This document shows, one piece after another, positions 43,774 through 52,706 of a stretch of DNA of 64,000 bases. The notes beneath the pieces were generated by a model. The model was not told the DNA's origin. It made no database searches and was given only the letters and a program-made list of their open reading frames with translations. Positions within the stretch are counted from its first letter, which is position 1. Each line of letters begins with the position of its first letter. The DNA is taken from NCBI RefSeq assembly GCF_013349995.1, contig NZ_JABVXF010000013.1, forward strand, positions 1 through 64,000, written 5' to 3'. The DNA comes from Pseudoalteromonas sp. 0303 (lineage in GTDB: Bacteria > Pseudomonadota > Gammaproteobacteria > Enterobacterales > Alteromonadaceae). The position numbers were made by a program, and so were the translations under genes.

Positions 43774-44526
43774 ATGGGGTTAAAAGCGCTGTTTTTACTT
43801 GTTATTGCTGTATTGAGTAACTCGGCTTTTAGCTGTGATAAAACCTTAAAAGTGGGGATTAGTCAGCAGTGGGCACCTTATGCTTTTAAGCAAAATGGTA
43901 AGCTTACCGGTATTGATATTGATGTGGTTAATTTAGTGCTGAAAGAGGCAGGATTTTGCGCTAAATATGTCGTTATGCCTTCATCTAAACGGGGCTTTGC
44001 AGAACTTAAGCACGGTAAGGTCGATTTACTACCCGCGGCGAGCTATAGCACAGAACGTGACTCTTTTAGTTTCTTTTCAGAGCCTTACCGTAATGAAGTG
44101 ATGCGCTTGTTTTGGTACCCGCATGGCCGGTTAGAATCTCTTGATTTACAAGGACTGCTCGAACACCAGCAAGTTATTTTAACTAACAGCGGTAGTTACT
44201 TTGGCTCTGATTTTACTCAATTGAAAGAAAACGCAAAATATAAAGATCAGCTCGTTACCGTGTCGTCTTTGCGTCAGCGCCTCGCTATGCTAGTTGCTAG
44301 GCGGGTCGATTTTTTTGTTGATGATGAACTTGCTGGTTTATATTTAATTCAAAAAAATAATCAGCAGGGTATCGAGCTGCATCCGTATATTGTCAATAAT
44401 GACAGCGTTTATTTTATGCTCAGTGAAACAACCCTGTTAGCAGAAGACAGAGCGGCTATTAACTCAGCAATCTTAAACAACCAGCAAGCGATAACTGAAA
44501 TCATCGCTCGCTATGTTAAGCACTAA
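43774..44526 (+). CDS. Periplasmic solute-binding protein, family 3 (orphan)
   Basis: 250 residues. Signal peptide 1-20 (LSNSAFS-CDK). The SBP_bac_3 fold is recognisable: LKVGISQQWAPYAFKQNGKLTGIDIDVVNLVLKEAGF at the N-terminus (amino-acid-binding family), then VMPSSKRGFAELKHGKVDLLPAASYSTERDSFSFFSEPY. No permease or ATPase gene is nearby, so it may work with a distant transporter or as a free sensor-type protein, as many such orphans in Alteromonadales. AAGGTG lies upstream of the ATG. Ligand unknown. Confidence 0.85.
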   Translation: MGLKALFLLVIAVLSNSAFSCDKTLKVGISQQWAPYAFKQNGKLTGIDIDVVNLVLKEAGFCAKYVVMPSSKRGFAELKHGKVDLLPAASYSTERDSFSFFSEPYRNEVMRLFWYPHGRLESLDLQGLLEHQQVILTNSGSYFGSDFTQLKENAKYKDQLVTVSSLRQRLAMLVARRVDFFVDDELAGLYLIQKNNQQGIELHPYIVNNDSVYFMLSETTLLAEDRAAINSAILNNQQAITEIIARYVKH

Positions 44527-44544
44527 ACTATTCTAAACACTAAA

Positions 44545-46050
44545 CTATCCTAAACGAGTCACACGCAATTTAATGCGCCCCGCATTCGCCCCATAAAAGC
44601 GGTTTAGGTCGTTGGCAAAAGGGCAAAACTCGCCAGATTTAGTAATACGAATATCGGCACCCTCAGCAATCTCAAATAAGTGATCGTCGTTGTTATCGAT
44701 AGCGCCAATCAGTGCAAACCATTGTGCGTGTGGTAAACGTCTAAATGGCTCTAGCACGGCCATTGGAATTTCTTTCACACCAAGTTGGATATTATCTCGA
44801 TGCCAGCCTGCTGGACCGCAGCTAATACCATCGTCATACCAGGTTTGCTCAGGGTAAGGGGTGAATCGATAAGTACCACCTTGCTCTAACATTAAGCCTG
44901 TGTGGTTGTATTTTTCAGCGCCATAAACAAACACATCTTTACTTTCGTCTATGCTCAGCACCGTCATATTTTGTTTATCAAGCGCAATATGCGGGCTTAA
45001 ACCCTTAAAGCTTAAGCGAGTTTCGTCATTATAAAGTATGTCGTAGTGAAGGCTCTTTAACGATTCAGGGCGATAGCTCGTTAAACGATTAATACGCTCT
45101 GCGACTGTGTAATGAATAGTTGGCGTGAGCGCGCTTTGTTCGTTATCAACCAATACACAGCATTCGCGATCTACCAGTTTAAACAAAGGGTTAAACCAAA
45201 AATAGTTTTGCTGATGACTAAGAGCCAGCGGATCTGGGGTAACAGTTACATCATCTTGAGCAATGAGGTTACGGTGTTCTTCTGGGAGCAGAGTGTTGTA
45301 ATTGATATCTGCGCTGGTAAGTAAGTTTAATGCAAAGGTTTGTTCAATCAGCCACTCAATCGCATAGCGTAGGCAAATGTCGGCTAAACCATCACGATAA
45401 TAGCCGCCCCCCACATCTGAATGAGCGCCCGCAAACCAGATCTCTTGTACATGTGGTGCACTATTAATAAGTGTGGGTTCAAATGCACGGCGTTTTTCAT
45501 CAAGTGCGACACAATGAAGGGCTGCTTTTATATTGCTTGCTAGCGTGTAGTTTTCAAAAATAACGTGCTCAGCACCGCGGGTTGCTTTAGTTACTTTTGA
45601 AAAACCAATTGATGCAACAGTATCAAATACACATAAGTAAACATCATCACTGATAAGTGGCTCTAAACATTTGGCAAAGCGTCTTGCAAGAGCAGCTCCT
45701 CGGCTAAAACCAGTCAGTAGTATTTTATCACCCACAGTGTAGTAGCTTTTAAAGTCGCTCATTGCACGATTTAAAATGCTGGCAACATCATCACCTCTTG
45801 GTGCAAGGGCTTGATTGAATAAACGTCGAAAGCGGCTACCTTGGGTGCCTATGCCCTGATAATAAAAGCTAAGTTGGGTTGGAAATGGTGTTTCGGGTTC
45901 GCTATTGAGTGCGCCGCCAAATAGTAAATGAAGTTTAAGAATATTAGAAATACTGGCGTCTTCTTTGAAGTGTGCAGCGCTGAATTGTTCAGCATCACGA
46001 GGTTCGCTGCCTGTGCCATCAAAGTTGAAAATCAGCGTTTTAGCGGTCAT
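44545..46050 (-). CDS. DUF2235 alpha/beta hydrolase (Tle1-like lipase fold), orphan
   Basis: 501 residues. The N-terminal strand LIFNFDGTGSEPRD, the nucleophile elbow LLTGFSRGAALARRFA (GxSxG, Ser catalytic), the Asp region CVFDTVASIGF and the His region EIWFAGAHSDVGGGY match DUF2235, the domain of type VI secretion phospholipase effectors of the Tle1 group. The C-terminal 180 residues are unassigned. No vgrG, immunity gene or secretion gene lies nearby, so secretion as an effector is not supported by context; an intracellular hydrolase is equally possible. AAGGA precedes the ATG. A hairpin at 46132 separates it from the next gene. Confidence 0.85.
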   Translation of the reverse strand: MTAKTLIFNFDGTGSEPRDAEQFSAAHFKEDASISNILKLHLLFGGALNSEPETPFPTQLSFYYQGIGTQGSRFRRLFNQALAPRGDDVASILNRAMSDFKSYYTVGDKILLTGFSRGAALARRFAKCLEPLISDDVYLCVFDTVASIGFSKVTKATRGAEHVIFENYTLASNIKAALHCVALDEKRRAFEPTLINSAPHVQEIWFAGAHSDVGGGYYRDGLADICLRYAIEWLIEQTFALNLLTSADINYNTLLPEEHRNLIAQDDVTVTPDPLALSHQQNYFWFNPLFKLVDRECCVLVDNEQSALTPTIHYTVAERINRLTSYRPESLKSLHYDILYNDETRLSFKGLSPHIALDKQNMTVLSIDESKDVFVYGAEKYNHTGLMLEQGGTYRFTPYPEQTWYDDGISCGPAGWHRDNIQLGVKEIPMAVLEPFRRLPHAQWFALIGAIDNNDDHLFEIAEGADIRITKSGEFCPFANDLNRFYGANAGRIKLRVTRLG

Positions 46051-46131
46051 AGCGTCATTCCTTTAGTGGTTTGTATAAACATACTCCCACTTTATGAAAA
46101 TTAGAAGACAAATATGCGGCGCTTTAATGAA

Positions 46132-46163
46132 AAATGGGCTTTGATTTTCAAAGCCCATTTATT
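46132..46163 (-). terminator. Hairpin between the DUF2235 gene and the diguanylate cyclase gene
   Basis: AAATGGGCTTT pairs with AAAGCCCATTT (46150-46160) around loop GATTTTC. It lies downstream of the minus-strand diguanylate cyclase gene and can end its transcript. Confidence 0.6.
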
Positions 46164-46267
46164 TGCAATTAATAAAATTAGCCGACTCTAGCTACGGTAT
46201 GCTTTTGTAAAATTTCTAACAAAATCTCGTAGTCTTTTTTGCAATTGCGTGTGCTAGAAAGATACAC

Positions 46268-47215
46268 CTAGCTAAAACTGGGTTCAGCAAGTATGCAAAC
46301 ACAGCGGTTTCTCCCTTGATGTTTGGCTTGATAGAGCGCTTTGTCGGCACAGCGAATTAGCTCGTCAGTGTCGATGGCTTCATGCCCAGAAAAAGTTGCG
46401 CTACCAATACTAATAGAGAGTACTCCAGAGGTTGCATGTGGGTGTTCAATATTTAGTTCACGGATGTTTGCCAACAGCTTATGGGCAATAAATTGCGCCC
46501 CTTGAATATCGGTGTCTGGTAATACACATAAAAATTCTTCACCGCCATAGCGAATAGTGGTATCAGTTGGGCGATTAACACTTTTTTTGATTTCATCAGC
46601 AACACGTTTTAAACATTCGTCCCCTTGTTGATGACCAAGAGAGTCGTTGTATTGTTTAAAGTAATCAATATCGAGCATTAATACCGAAAGGGCTTTATCG
46701 TTTCTGATCGCTAAACGAATGTTTTGATCAAGGGTGTTTTGTAAAAATCGTCGGTTATTAAGACCTGTGAGGCTGTCGTGTTCACAAAGGTTTTTGAGCA
46801 AATCTGCTTGTTTTTTTAAGGTTAAATGTGCTTTTACGCGATTAAGTAATGTGACGCCATAAACCGGTTTTGATACAAAATCGACAGCCCCTGCTTGCCA
46901 GCAGCGATTTTGGTCATCTTGATCCATAATGGCGGTAATAAATATCACCGGAATATCTTTGTATTGGGAGTGGTTTTTTAATTGTTTGCAAACATCAAGG
47001 CCGCTCATAGTGCCAAGCATCACATCAAGCAGTATTAAATCAGGTTTAAGGGTTTCGCAAAGATGCAGTACATTTTCACCACAATCTGTGGTGTTGGTCT
47101 TATAGAAGGGTGAGAGCAAACTTTCTATTACGGTTGTATTAATTGGTTCATCATCAACAATCAAAATAACAGAATCATTTAGCTTTAAATCTGTGCTACT
47201 AGCTACCGGTTGCAA
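46268..47215 (-). CDS. Response regulator with GGDEF domain (PleD-like diguanylate cyclase)
   Basis: About 315 residues. REC domain with ILIVDDEP, phospho-acceptor Asp in PDLILLDVMLGTMSG and FVSKP; GGDEF domain with SLTGLNNRRFL, MLDIDYFKQYNDSLGHQQGDE and RYGGEEFLCVLP. The active motif is GGEEF and an inhibitory I-site RPTD lies five residues before it. It makes c-di-GMP when phosphorylated. I choose the TTG at 47215 because GGAGGG lies 7 bases before it; the ATG at 47245 has no ribosome site. Divergent from the REC-PAS-GGDEF-EAL gene, which points to joint control. Confidence 0.9.
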   Translation of the reverse strand: MQPVASSTDLKLNDSVILIVDDEPINTTVIESLLSPFYKTNTTDCGENVLHLCETLKPDLILLDVMLGTMSGLDVCKQLKNHSQYKDIPVIFITAIMDQDDQNRCWQAGAVDFVSKPVYGVTLLNRVKAHLTLKKQADLLKNLCEHDSLTGLNNRRFLQNTLDQNIRLAIRNDKALSVLMLDIDYFKQYNDSLGHQQGDECLKRVADEIKKSVNRPTDTTIRYGGEEFLCVLPDTDIQGAQFIAHKLLANIRELNIEHPHATSGVLSISIGSATFSGHEAIDTDELIRCADKALYQAKHQGRNRCVCILAEPSFS

Positions 47216-47360
47216 ACTATTCCCTCCAAGCGATGAATAAAGCATAGACTGGATTTTGGGATTTTCTACAACTTAAGAATTAAAAAGTCATTTTTTATAT
47301 TGGCGTGTCTGCTGAGATAGGACTAGAGTTTTTTAAGTACTATTTACAGAGGTGATGGAT

Positions 47361-49808
47361 ATGCTTTTTTCTCATCATGATCATTCACACAGCAAAGTGC
47401 TTGTTGTTGATGATGAGCCGACTAGCTTGATGATTATGGCCGAGTCATTAAGTGACCTTGGTGAGATAGTTTGTTGCGATAATGGTGCACAAGCAATTGA
47501 GAAAGCCGCTTTCTTTCAGCCCGATGTGATTTTGCTCGACATTGAAATGCCCGGCATGAATGGCTTTGAGGTGTGTAAAAAACTTAAAAACAACCCTAAA
47601 ACTGCGCAAAGTCATGTGATTTTTGTCACCTCTCATAATGAGCAAATATTTGAATATCAGAGTCTTGCAAGCGGCGGGATTGATCTGATCCATAAACCCG
47701 TTGATTTGAACATTTGTCGCCTGAGAGTACAAAACCAGTTAAAGCTTAAACACCAAGAGGCGCAAATACTGGCTGCAAAAAATGATATTTCGACACTCGT
47801 TGCTCAAGTACCTGTGTATATATCTTACTGGTCAAATACCGAGGAAAACCTTTTCAGCAATGATGAAACCAGCCATTGGTTTTCAAAAAGTAGCGAGCAA
47901 ATGTTAGGTTGTTTCGCCAAAGATGTATTACCAGATGAATTGTATGAGGCTTTTCATCGCTGCTTGACTAAGGGCATAGAGCAAGAAGTTATAAATATTC
48001 AGTTGCCTAGCCCTCGCAATAAGATTGAATATGTTAGGGCACAAATTAATTTAAGAATAAAAGAGCGAGAAGTTGTAGGTGTTATTCTTACTCTTTCGGA
48101 TATCACCTCAATTACCCATACAAAAAAACTGTTATCGAATGAGTCTGAACGTTTACGGGTTATGCTTAATTCTATTGGTGATGCCGTAATAGCCACGGAC
48201 AACAACGCAATAATTAACTTTGTGAACCCCATTGCTGAGCGATTAACAGGTTGGCACGCTGAAGAAGCAAAAGGGCGCCATATTGAAGAAGTAATGCAAC
48301 TCACTGATGCCACATCAAACACTAAAATTATCAATCCAATTTCTGTTGCTTTAAAAGAGCAGCGCATTGTTGCTATGGCGTTAAATAGTCAATTAACCGG
48401 GCTTGATGGGCGAGTGTATAGGGTAGAAGATTCAGCTGCACCGATACGAGATATTGAGGGCAACATTATCGGCGGTATTATTGTGTTTCATGATGTTAGT
48501 GAATCGATAGCGATGGCAGTGAAAATGAGCCATTTAGCAAATCATGACTTGCTAACAGATTTGCCTAATCGGGTGTTATTACACGACAGGGTCACCCATG
48601 CTTGCAAGGTCGCAAGCAGCATGAATAAGAATGTAGCGTTAATGCTGATTGATATCGACCACTTTAAGTACTTAAACGATACTCTAGGTCATCACCAAGG
48701 CGATTTAATTATTAAACATGTGGCTAAGCGCCTTGAGTCTCTCATCGATTTAAACACCACGTTAGCTAGAATTGGCGGTGATGAATTTGTGATTTTATTA
48801 CCTGACGTGCAGAGCACCTCCGCGATAGATGCCATTGCCAGCGACATTATTAACACCATGAATGAGCCGTTTCGTATTGATAGCCAAGAGTATATTTTAT
48901 CGGTCAGTGTGGGGGTGAGTGTTAACCCTGCGGACTCTACTCAAGCAGAAGAAATGATGACTCATGCAGATGCCGCTATGTATCGTGCTAAAGAGCAAGG
49001 GCGTAATCGGTTTTGCTATTACTCGGATGATTTAGAGCATCAGTTTAAACAGCGTCAAAGCGTTGAAAAACTCTTAAGAAATGCCATTGAGCAAGATAAA
49101 ATAGAGGTGTTCTATCAGCCGAAGCTTGAGCTTTTAAGGCATAAAATTATAGGTGTTGAAGCATTAGTGCGGCTTAGAAATAGCGACAATAAGCTTATTT
49201 CTCCACTGGATTTTATTCCGCTTGCTGAAGAAACCGGACTTATTCATGCCTTGGGTAAGTCAGTGCTTAAGCAAAGCTGTAAAGCGGCTAAAGAGTGGGC
49301 CGACAAAGGGCATAACATAAAGGTTGCCGTGAACATTGCAGCAAAACAATTTACCGATGGTAATTTTTGTAATCTCGTTGCTGATGCCATTGAACAGGCG
49401 GGGCTTGCCAGTGAACTGTTAGAACTTGAAGTAACCGAAAGCGCATTAATGCATGATTTTGAAGAAATAAAAATTATGCTTAATAAGCTATCTGACTTGG
49501 GGTTAACCATTGCCATAGATGACTTTGGAACGGGTTATTCAAGTTTGTCTTATTTAAAGCTCTTCCCCGTCGATGTACTCAAAATAGATCAATCTTTTGT
49601 AAGAGATATGCTCAGCGATACACAAAGTATGGACATTGTTAGAACCATCACCAGCTTAGCGCATACCTTAAATTTGCAAATTGTGGCTGAAGGTATTGAA
49701 GAAAAGCAGCATTTAAACAGTTTAATCGATTTAGGCTGTGAGCTTGGGCAAGGGTACTATTTTCATAAGCCCATGCCCAAAGAAGAGTTTGATAAGCTGT
49801 TAGGTTAA
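47361..49808 (+). CDS. Response regulator with PAS, GGDEF and EAL domains
   Basis: About 815 residues; ATG at 47361 chosen for its 6-base distance to AGAGGTG (47348-47354). Order: REC (about 10-125, KVLVVDDEP, VILLDIEMPGMNG, HKPVD), linker, a PAS domain about 270-385 (AVIATDNNAIINFVNPIAERLTGW), GGDEF about 395-560 (RIGGDEFVILLP) without a visible I-site, EAL about 570-815 with EALVRLR, NIAAKQF, ELEVTESALMHD, IDDFGTGYSSL, LKIDQSFV and AEGIE all intact. Both c-di-GMP synthesis and breakdown look possible, but the EAL activity is the better supported. Divergent from the PleD-like gene. Confidence 0.92.
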   Translation: MLFSHHDHSHSKVLVVDDEPTSLMIMAESLSDLGEIVCCDNGAQAIEKAAFFQPDVILLDIEMPGMNGFEVCKKLKNNPKTAQSHVIFVTSHNEQIFEYQSLASGGIDLIHKPVDLNICRLRVQNQLKLKHQEAQILAAKNDISTLVAQVPVYISYWSNTEENLFSNDETSHWFSKSSEQMLGCFAKDVLPDELYEAFHRCLTKGIEQEVINIQLPSPRNKIEYVRAQINLRIKEREVVGVILTLSDITSITHTKKLLSNESERLRVMLNSIGDAVIATDNNAIINFVNPIAERLTGWHAEEAKGRHIEEVMQLTDATSNTKIINPISVALKEQRIVAMALNSQLTGLDGRVYRVEDSAAPIRDIEGNIIGGIIVFHDVSESIAMAVKMSHLANHDLLTDLPNRVLLHDRVTHACKVASSMNKNVALMLIDIDHFKYLNDTLGHHQGDLIIKHVAKRLESLIDLNTTLARIGGDEFVILLPDVQSTSAIDAIASDIINTMNEPFRIDSQEYILSVSVGVSVNPADSTQAEEMMTHADAAMYRAKEQGRNRFCYYSDDLEHQFKQRQSVEKLLRNAIEQDKIEVFYQPKLELLRHKIIGVEALVRLRNSDNKLISPLDFIPLAEETGLIHALGKSVLKQSCKAAKEWADKGHNIKVAVNIAAKQFTDGNFCNLVADAIEQAGLASELLELEVTESALMHDFEEIKIMLNKLSDLGLTIAIDDFGTGYSSLSYLKLFPVDVLKIDQSFVRDMLSDTQSMDIVRTITSLAHTLNLQIVAEGIEEKQHLNSLIDLGCELGQGYYFHKPMPKEEFDKLLG

Positions 49809-50371
49809 GCCATGGTATGGCTGTAAAGGATTCCACAGCCGATAAAGATAAGTGCAACACCGCCGATTGCTTCGGCTTTTTTGCCAACCCAACCACTCAT
49901 TACGTTACCAAGTAGTGCGCCGATGGTAACCATAATTGTGGTTGCTAGGCCTATCATTGCGGCTGCTAAGTAAATGTTCACTTTCATGAATGCAAGGCTA
50001 ATACCGACTGTCATCGCATCGATACTGGTGCCAACGGCGGTTAACACAGTAGCGATAAAAGAGCGCTTGGTATTCGGGGCAAGTTCCTCTTCATCATCAT
50101 CCTTACGACTCTCAAGCAACATATGAATGCCCAAACCCACTAACAGCATGAAGGCAATCCAGTGATCAAAGGCTTCAACGTAATCTGCACCGGCACTGCC
50201 AATTAGCCAGCCAACAATCGGTGCGATAGCTTCGATACAGCCAAACAATAAACCCAGCTTGATTGCACTTAGAACGCGAGGATTTTTAAGCGTACTGCCT
50301 TTGGTAATTGAAGCTGCAAAAGCATCAGTCGACATTGCAAGCGATAAAACGCTTAGAGTAATAATATTCAA
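49805..50371 (-). CDS. mntP: Manganese efflux pump MntP
   Basis: 188 residues, exactly the length of E. coli MntP, if the TTG at 50371 is used; the longer frame adds a non-homologous N-terminus. Six TM helices, with the twin family motifs SLAMSTDAFAASITKG and GTSIDAMTVGISLAF. It expels Mn2+ over the inner membrane. The upstream gap has no visible yybP-ykoY riboswitch; control in this organism is open. It overlaps the 3' end of the EAL gene by 4 bases on opposite strands. Confidence 0.9.
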   Translation of the reverse strand: MNIITLSVLSLAMSTDAFAASITKGSTLKNPRVLSAIKLGLLFGCIEAIAPIVGWLIGSAGADYVEAFDHWIAFMLLVGLGIHMLLESRKDDDEEELAPNTKRSFIATVLTAVGTSIDAMTVGISLAFMKVNIYLAAAMIGLATTIMVTIGALLGNVMSGWVGKKAEAIGGVALIFIGCGILYSHTMA

Positions 50372-50456
50372 TTTTTGCGCCCCACAAAAAGTGGGCATTA
50401 TACTTAGCTGAGCCGTAAACAGGTAGGTTAATTTACGGCTCAAATAGCTAAGGAGC

Positions 50457-52586
50457 TTAATAAGCGCTGTACTGATAATTATTCATTACAGTGCCATCTT
50501 TGGTTACAAGTTTTGGCTCAAGTTTAATAAGCTCTTCATAAACATCAGGGACAAAAACTTTTAGACGCTGGGCACGACGAAAGTGGTTAGGCTCATATTG
50601 CTCAACAAGTTTTAATGCGCTTGGCATATAGTCTGCGAGGGTTTGTGTGTTATAGCTTTGCTCCAGTGCTTGGTCGAGAATATCAAGCCCATGCTTAGAA
50701 AAATCATGCGTAACTGCAAGGCTCATTAAAAACTCAACTGCTGCATTTGAATGCATGCTTGCATAAAAATACATATCGTTGTTTTGCATGTCTTTTAATG
50801 AAAAATCAAAGCCGTTGTCAGCTAATGTTTGCCATTTTTCTAACGCTAACTTAGTAAATACATAAAGATTTTCAGGTGCGGTTGGGTCGACTCTGTTTTG
50901 CCAAATAGACGTCAGTTGTTGAGGGTTTTCTATTGTTGCTGCAAGCAACATATTTGTTTGGTGGGTACTGAGTTTTGCCGTTTGGGTAATCGTTGCAACA
51001 GTATTAAGGTCTTTTTCGACAATTGCTTCTTTAAAGGCTTGATACTGCGTTGAGGTTTGATATTTATACTCATTTGAATGCAAAAATTGCCAATTATGAA
51101 CTTGCACAGGGTCGATTGCTTGAAGCGTATCGGGAGTTAGTAAGCCTTGTTGCGCTTCGAGCGTTTCTAATTCTTCGAGTGCTTGAGAGCGTGTTTTTAT
51201 CGCTTCTAGTGAATTGATCCGCTGATCTATCGTTTCACACTCAGGAGTTATTTTTTTGGCTTGCTGTTTTTGTCTTTCATAGGCACTGAGAGCTTTTGAT
51301 ATTGCAGAGTTATCTTTTTCTTTACGCTTAAATGCTTGGTTATTTGGGATTAGCTTTAAATCTTTGAACTGAGAAAAAGCATCATTAGCAACTTGGTCGC
51401 CAACAAATAAAAGGCTACTTGGTAAGAATGAAGATTTAAGCATCAGTAGCCTATCGCTCGGTGTGTCGCGCACAAGCTCGCCGTGAGCTAGATAACCTTT
51501 ATTTTTTAGATAACTTAGTGTTTCTAAGTGCTTGCTCTCTAGTGGCTTCACTTCGCTATTTGAGCTGCCCTTAAGGTTTACAATGGCAATATCCATCGCT
51601 GTAAATACATTTGGCTGATTTGTGGGCTCAATACCTCGCCCACTTAACAACTTTAAAATTGGTACGTTAAATTCACTCACAGCCACATCAGCAAGGTTTA
51701 AATACAGTTGTTCATCCATAAATTCATCACTCATTGCTGTAGGCGAGCCGCCTAGCTGTGCTGTTTGAGAGATGAGGGCTGTTAAATAATCATTAGGTAA
51801 GTTGCTTTTTAAAGCCACAGCGATATCGTTAACAGTAAACTCTTTGCTGGATATTGCGTTTTCAAACTCAGTCAAACTAAGCGTATGAGCATTAGCAAGA
51901 AACAAAATAGATGGTGAAATGAGCCGTGATGGACCGATTTTAAATGGTGTTTTTAAATAGGTATTAAAATCATCGTTGTTATCCAATAGTTTGTACAACG
52001 CTGTTTTGTTTACTTGCTCAGGTAATGGAACATTAAACATCATTGAGCCAGTATTTTGACTAAGGGGCCCATTAACTGCCGTTAGTTGATTGATTGTATC
52101 TGCATCAAAATAATCAATGACCTCAAGCCCTTGCCAGTTTTTTAAGATGTCAACTGATGAGGCATATTGAAATTGCTGTTCTGCATTCTCTTTGACTGCG
52201 TTAATAACTAAGGTATTAAATGAACGGTAAGATATTTTCACAAGCTCTGAATAACTTAAAATATCTTCAAGAGAGTCGCCGTCTTTTAATGCTTGTTTAA
52301 TCGCCGCTTCTATTTGACTGTGATCAGCTGCAGCTTGAGTGGCTTTTAAACTTTGTTGCTTACACTGGTGTTTGGCTAGCTTGAGTTTAGCCAGCTCTGA
52401 TGCTTTGCTATTTGGTAGGCTTAATGGTTCAAATAAACTCGTAGCGTTATTTTGTTCAGCGACAGTAGCAGAAGATGTCGAGACTTCATTGCTTATCGCT
52501 TCGATAGGAGTGGGTTTATCTAATATCAGGTAGCTACCAAAGGCACAAACCCCTGCAAAAACGGTTAGCGAAATACCTTTTTTCAT
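50457..52586 (-). CDS. Large N-anchored protein of unknown function
   Basis: 709 residues from the ATG at 52586. One hydrophobic segment at about 5-23 (LTVFAGVCAFGSYLIL) anchors it to the inner membrane; the rest is periplasmic, helical and Leu/Asn-rich. Short blocks such as FNVPILKLLSGRGIEPTNQPNVFTAMDIAI and TLSYLKNKGYLAHGE recall ankyrin-type helix pairs but too loosely to name. It has few cysteines (two, KHQCKQQ and PECETI). Transcribed just upstream of mntP, with about 85 bp between. No family recognised. Confidence 0.6.
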   Translation of the reverse strand: MKKGISLTVFAGVCAFGSYLILDKPTPIEAISNEVSTSSATVAEQNNATSLFEPLSLPNSKASELAKLKLAKHQCKQQSLKATQAAADHSQIEAAIKQALKDGDSLEDILSYSELVKISYRSFNTLVINAVKENAEQQFQYASSVDILKNWQGLEVIDYFDADTINQLTAVNGPLSQNTGSMMFNVPLPEQVNKTALYKLLDNNDDFNTYLKTPFKIGPSRLISPSILFLANAHTLSLTEFENAISSKEFTVNDIAVALKSNLPNDYLTALISQTAQLGGSPTAMSDEFMDEQLYLNLADVAVSEFNVPILKLLSGRGIEPTNQPNVFTAMDIAIVNLKGSSNSEVKPLESKHLETLSYLKNKGYLAHGELVRDTPSDRLLMLKSSFLPSSLLFVGDQVANDAFSQFKDLKLIPNNQAFKRKEKDNSAISKALSAYERQKQQAKKITPECETIDQRINSLEAIKTRSQALEELETLEAQQGLLTPDTLQAIDPVQVHNWQFLHSNEYKYQTSTQYQAFKEAIVEKDLNTVATITQTAKLSTHQTNMLLAATIENPQQLTSIWQNRVDPTAPENLYVFTKLALEKWQTLADNGFDFSLKDMQNNDMYFYASMHSNAAVEFLMSLAVTHDFSKHGLDILDQALEQSYNTQTLADYMPSALKLVEQYEPNHFRRAQRLKVFVPDVYEELIKLEPKLVTKDGTVMNNYQYSAY

Positions 52587-52706
52587 ATTCAATCCATGGA
52601 TTTATTTTGCCTGAAGTGTATGGCTTTATATTTTGATGTCAATGACTTGGGGACAAAGTGCACAAATAGCCGACAAACAACTAATTTGTCGGCTTTATGC
52701 CGTAGC

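Noticed and set aside
44545-46050. Type VI secretion locus
   Set aside because: Only the DUF2235 hydrolase is present; no structural, VgrG or immunity gene around it.
50372-50456. yybP-ykoY manganese riboswitch upstream of mntP
   Set aside because: Looked for the conserved GGGGAGUAG-type core and found none in the short gap on the minus strand.
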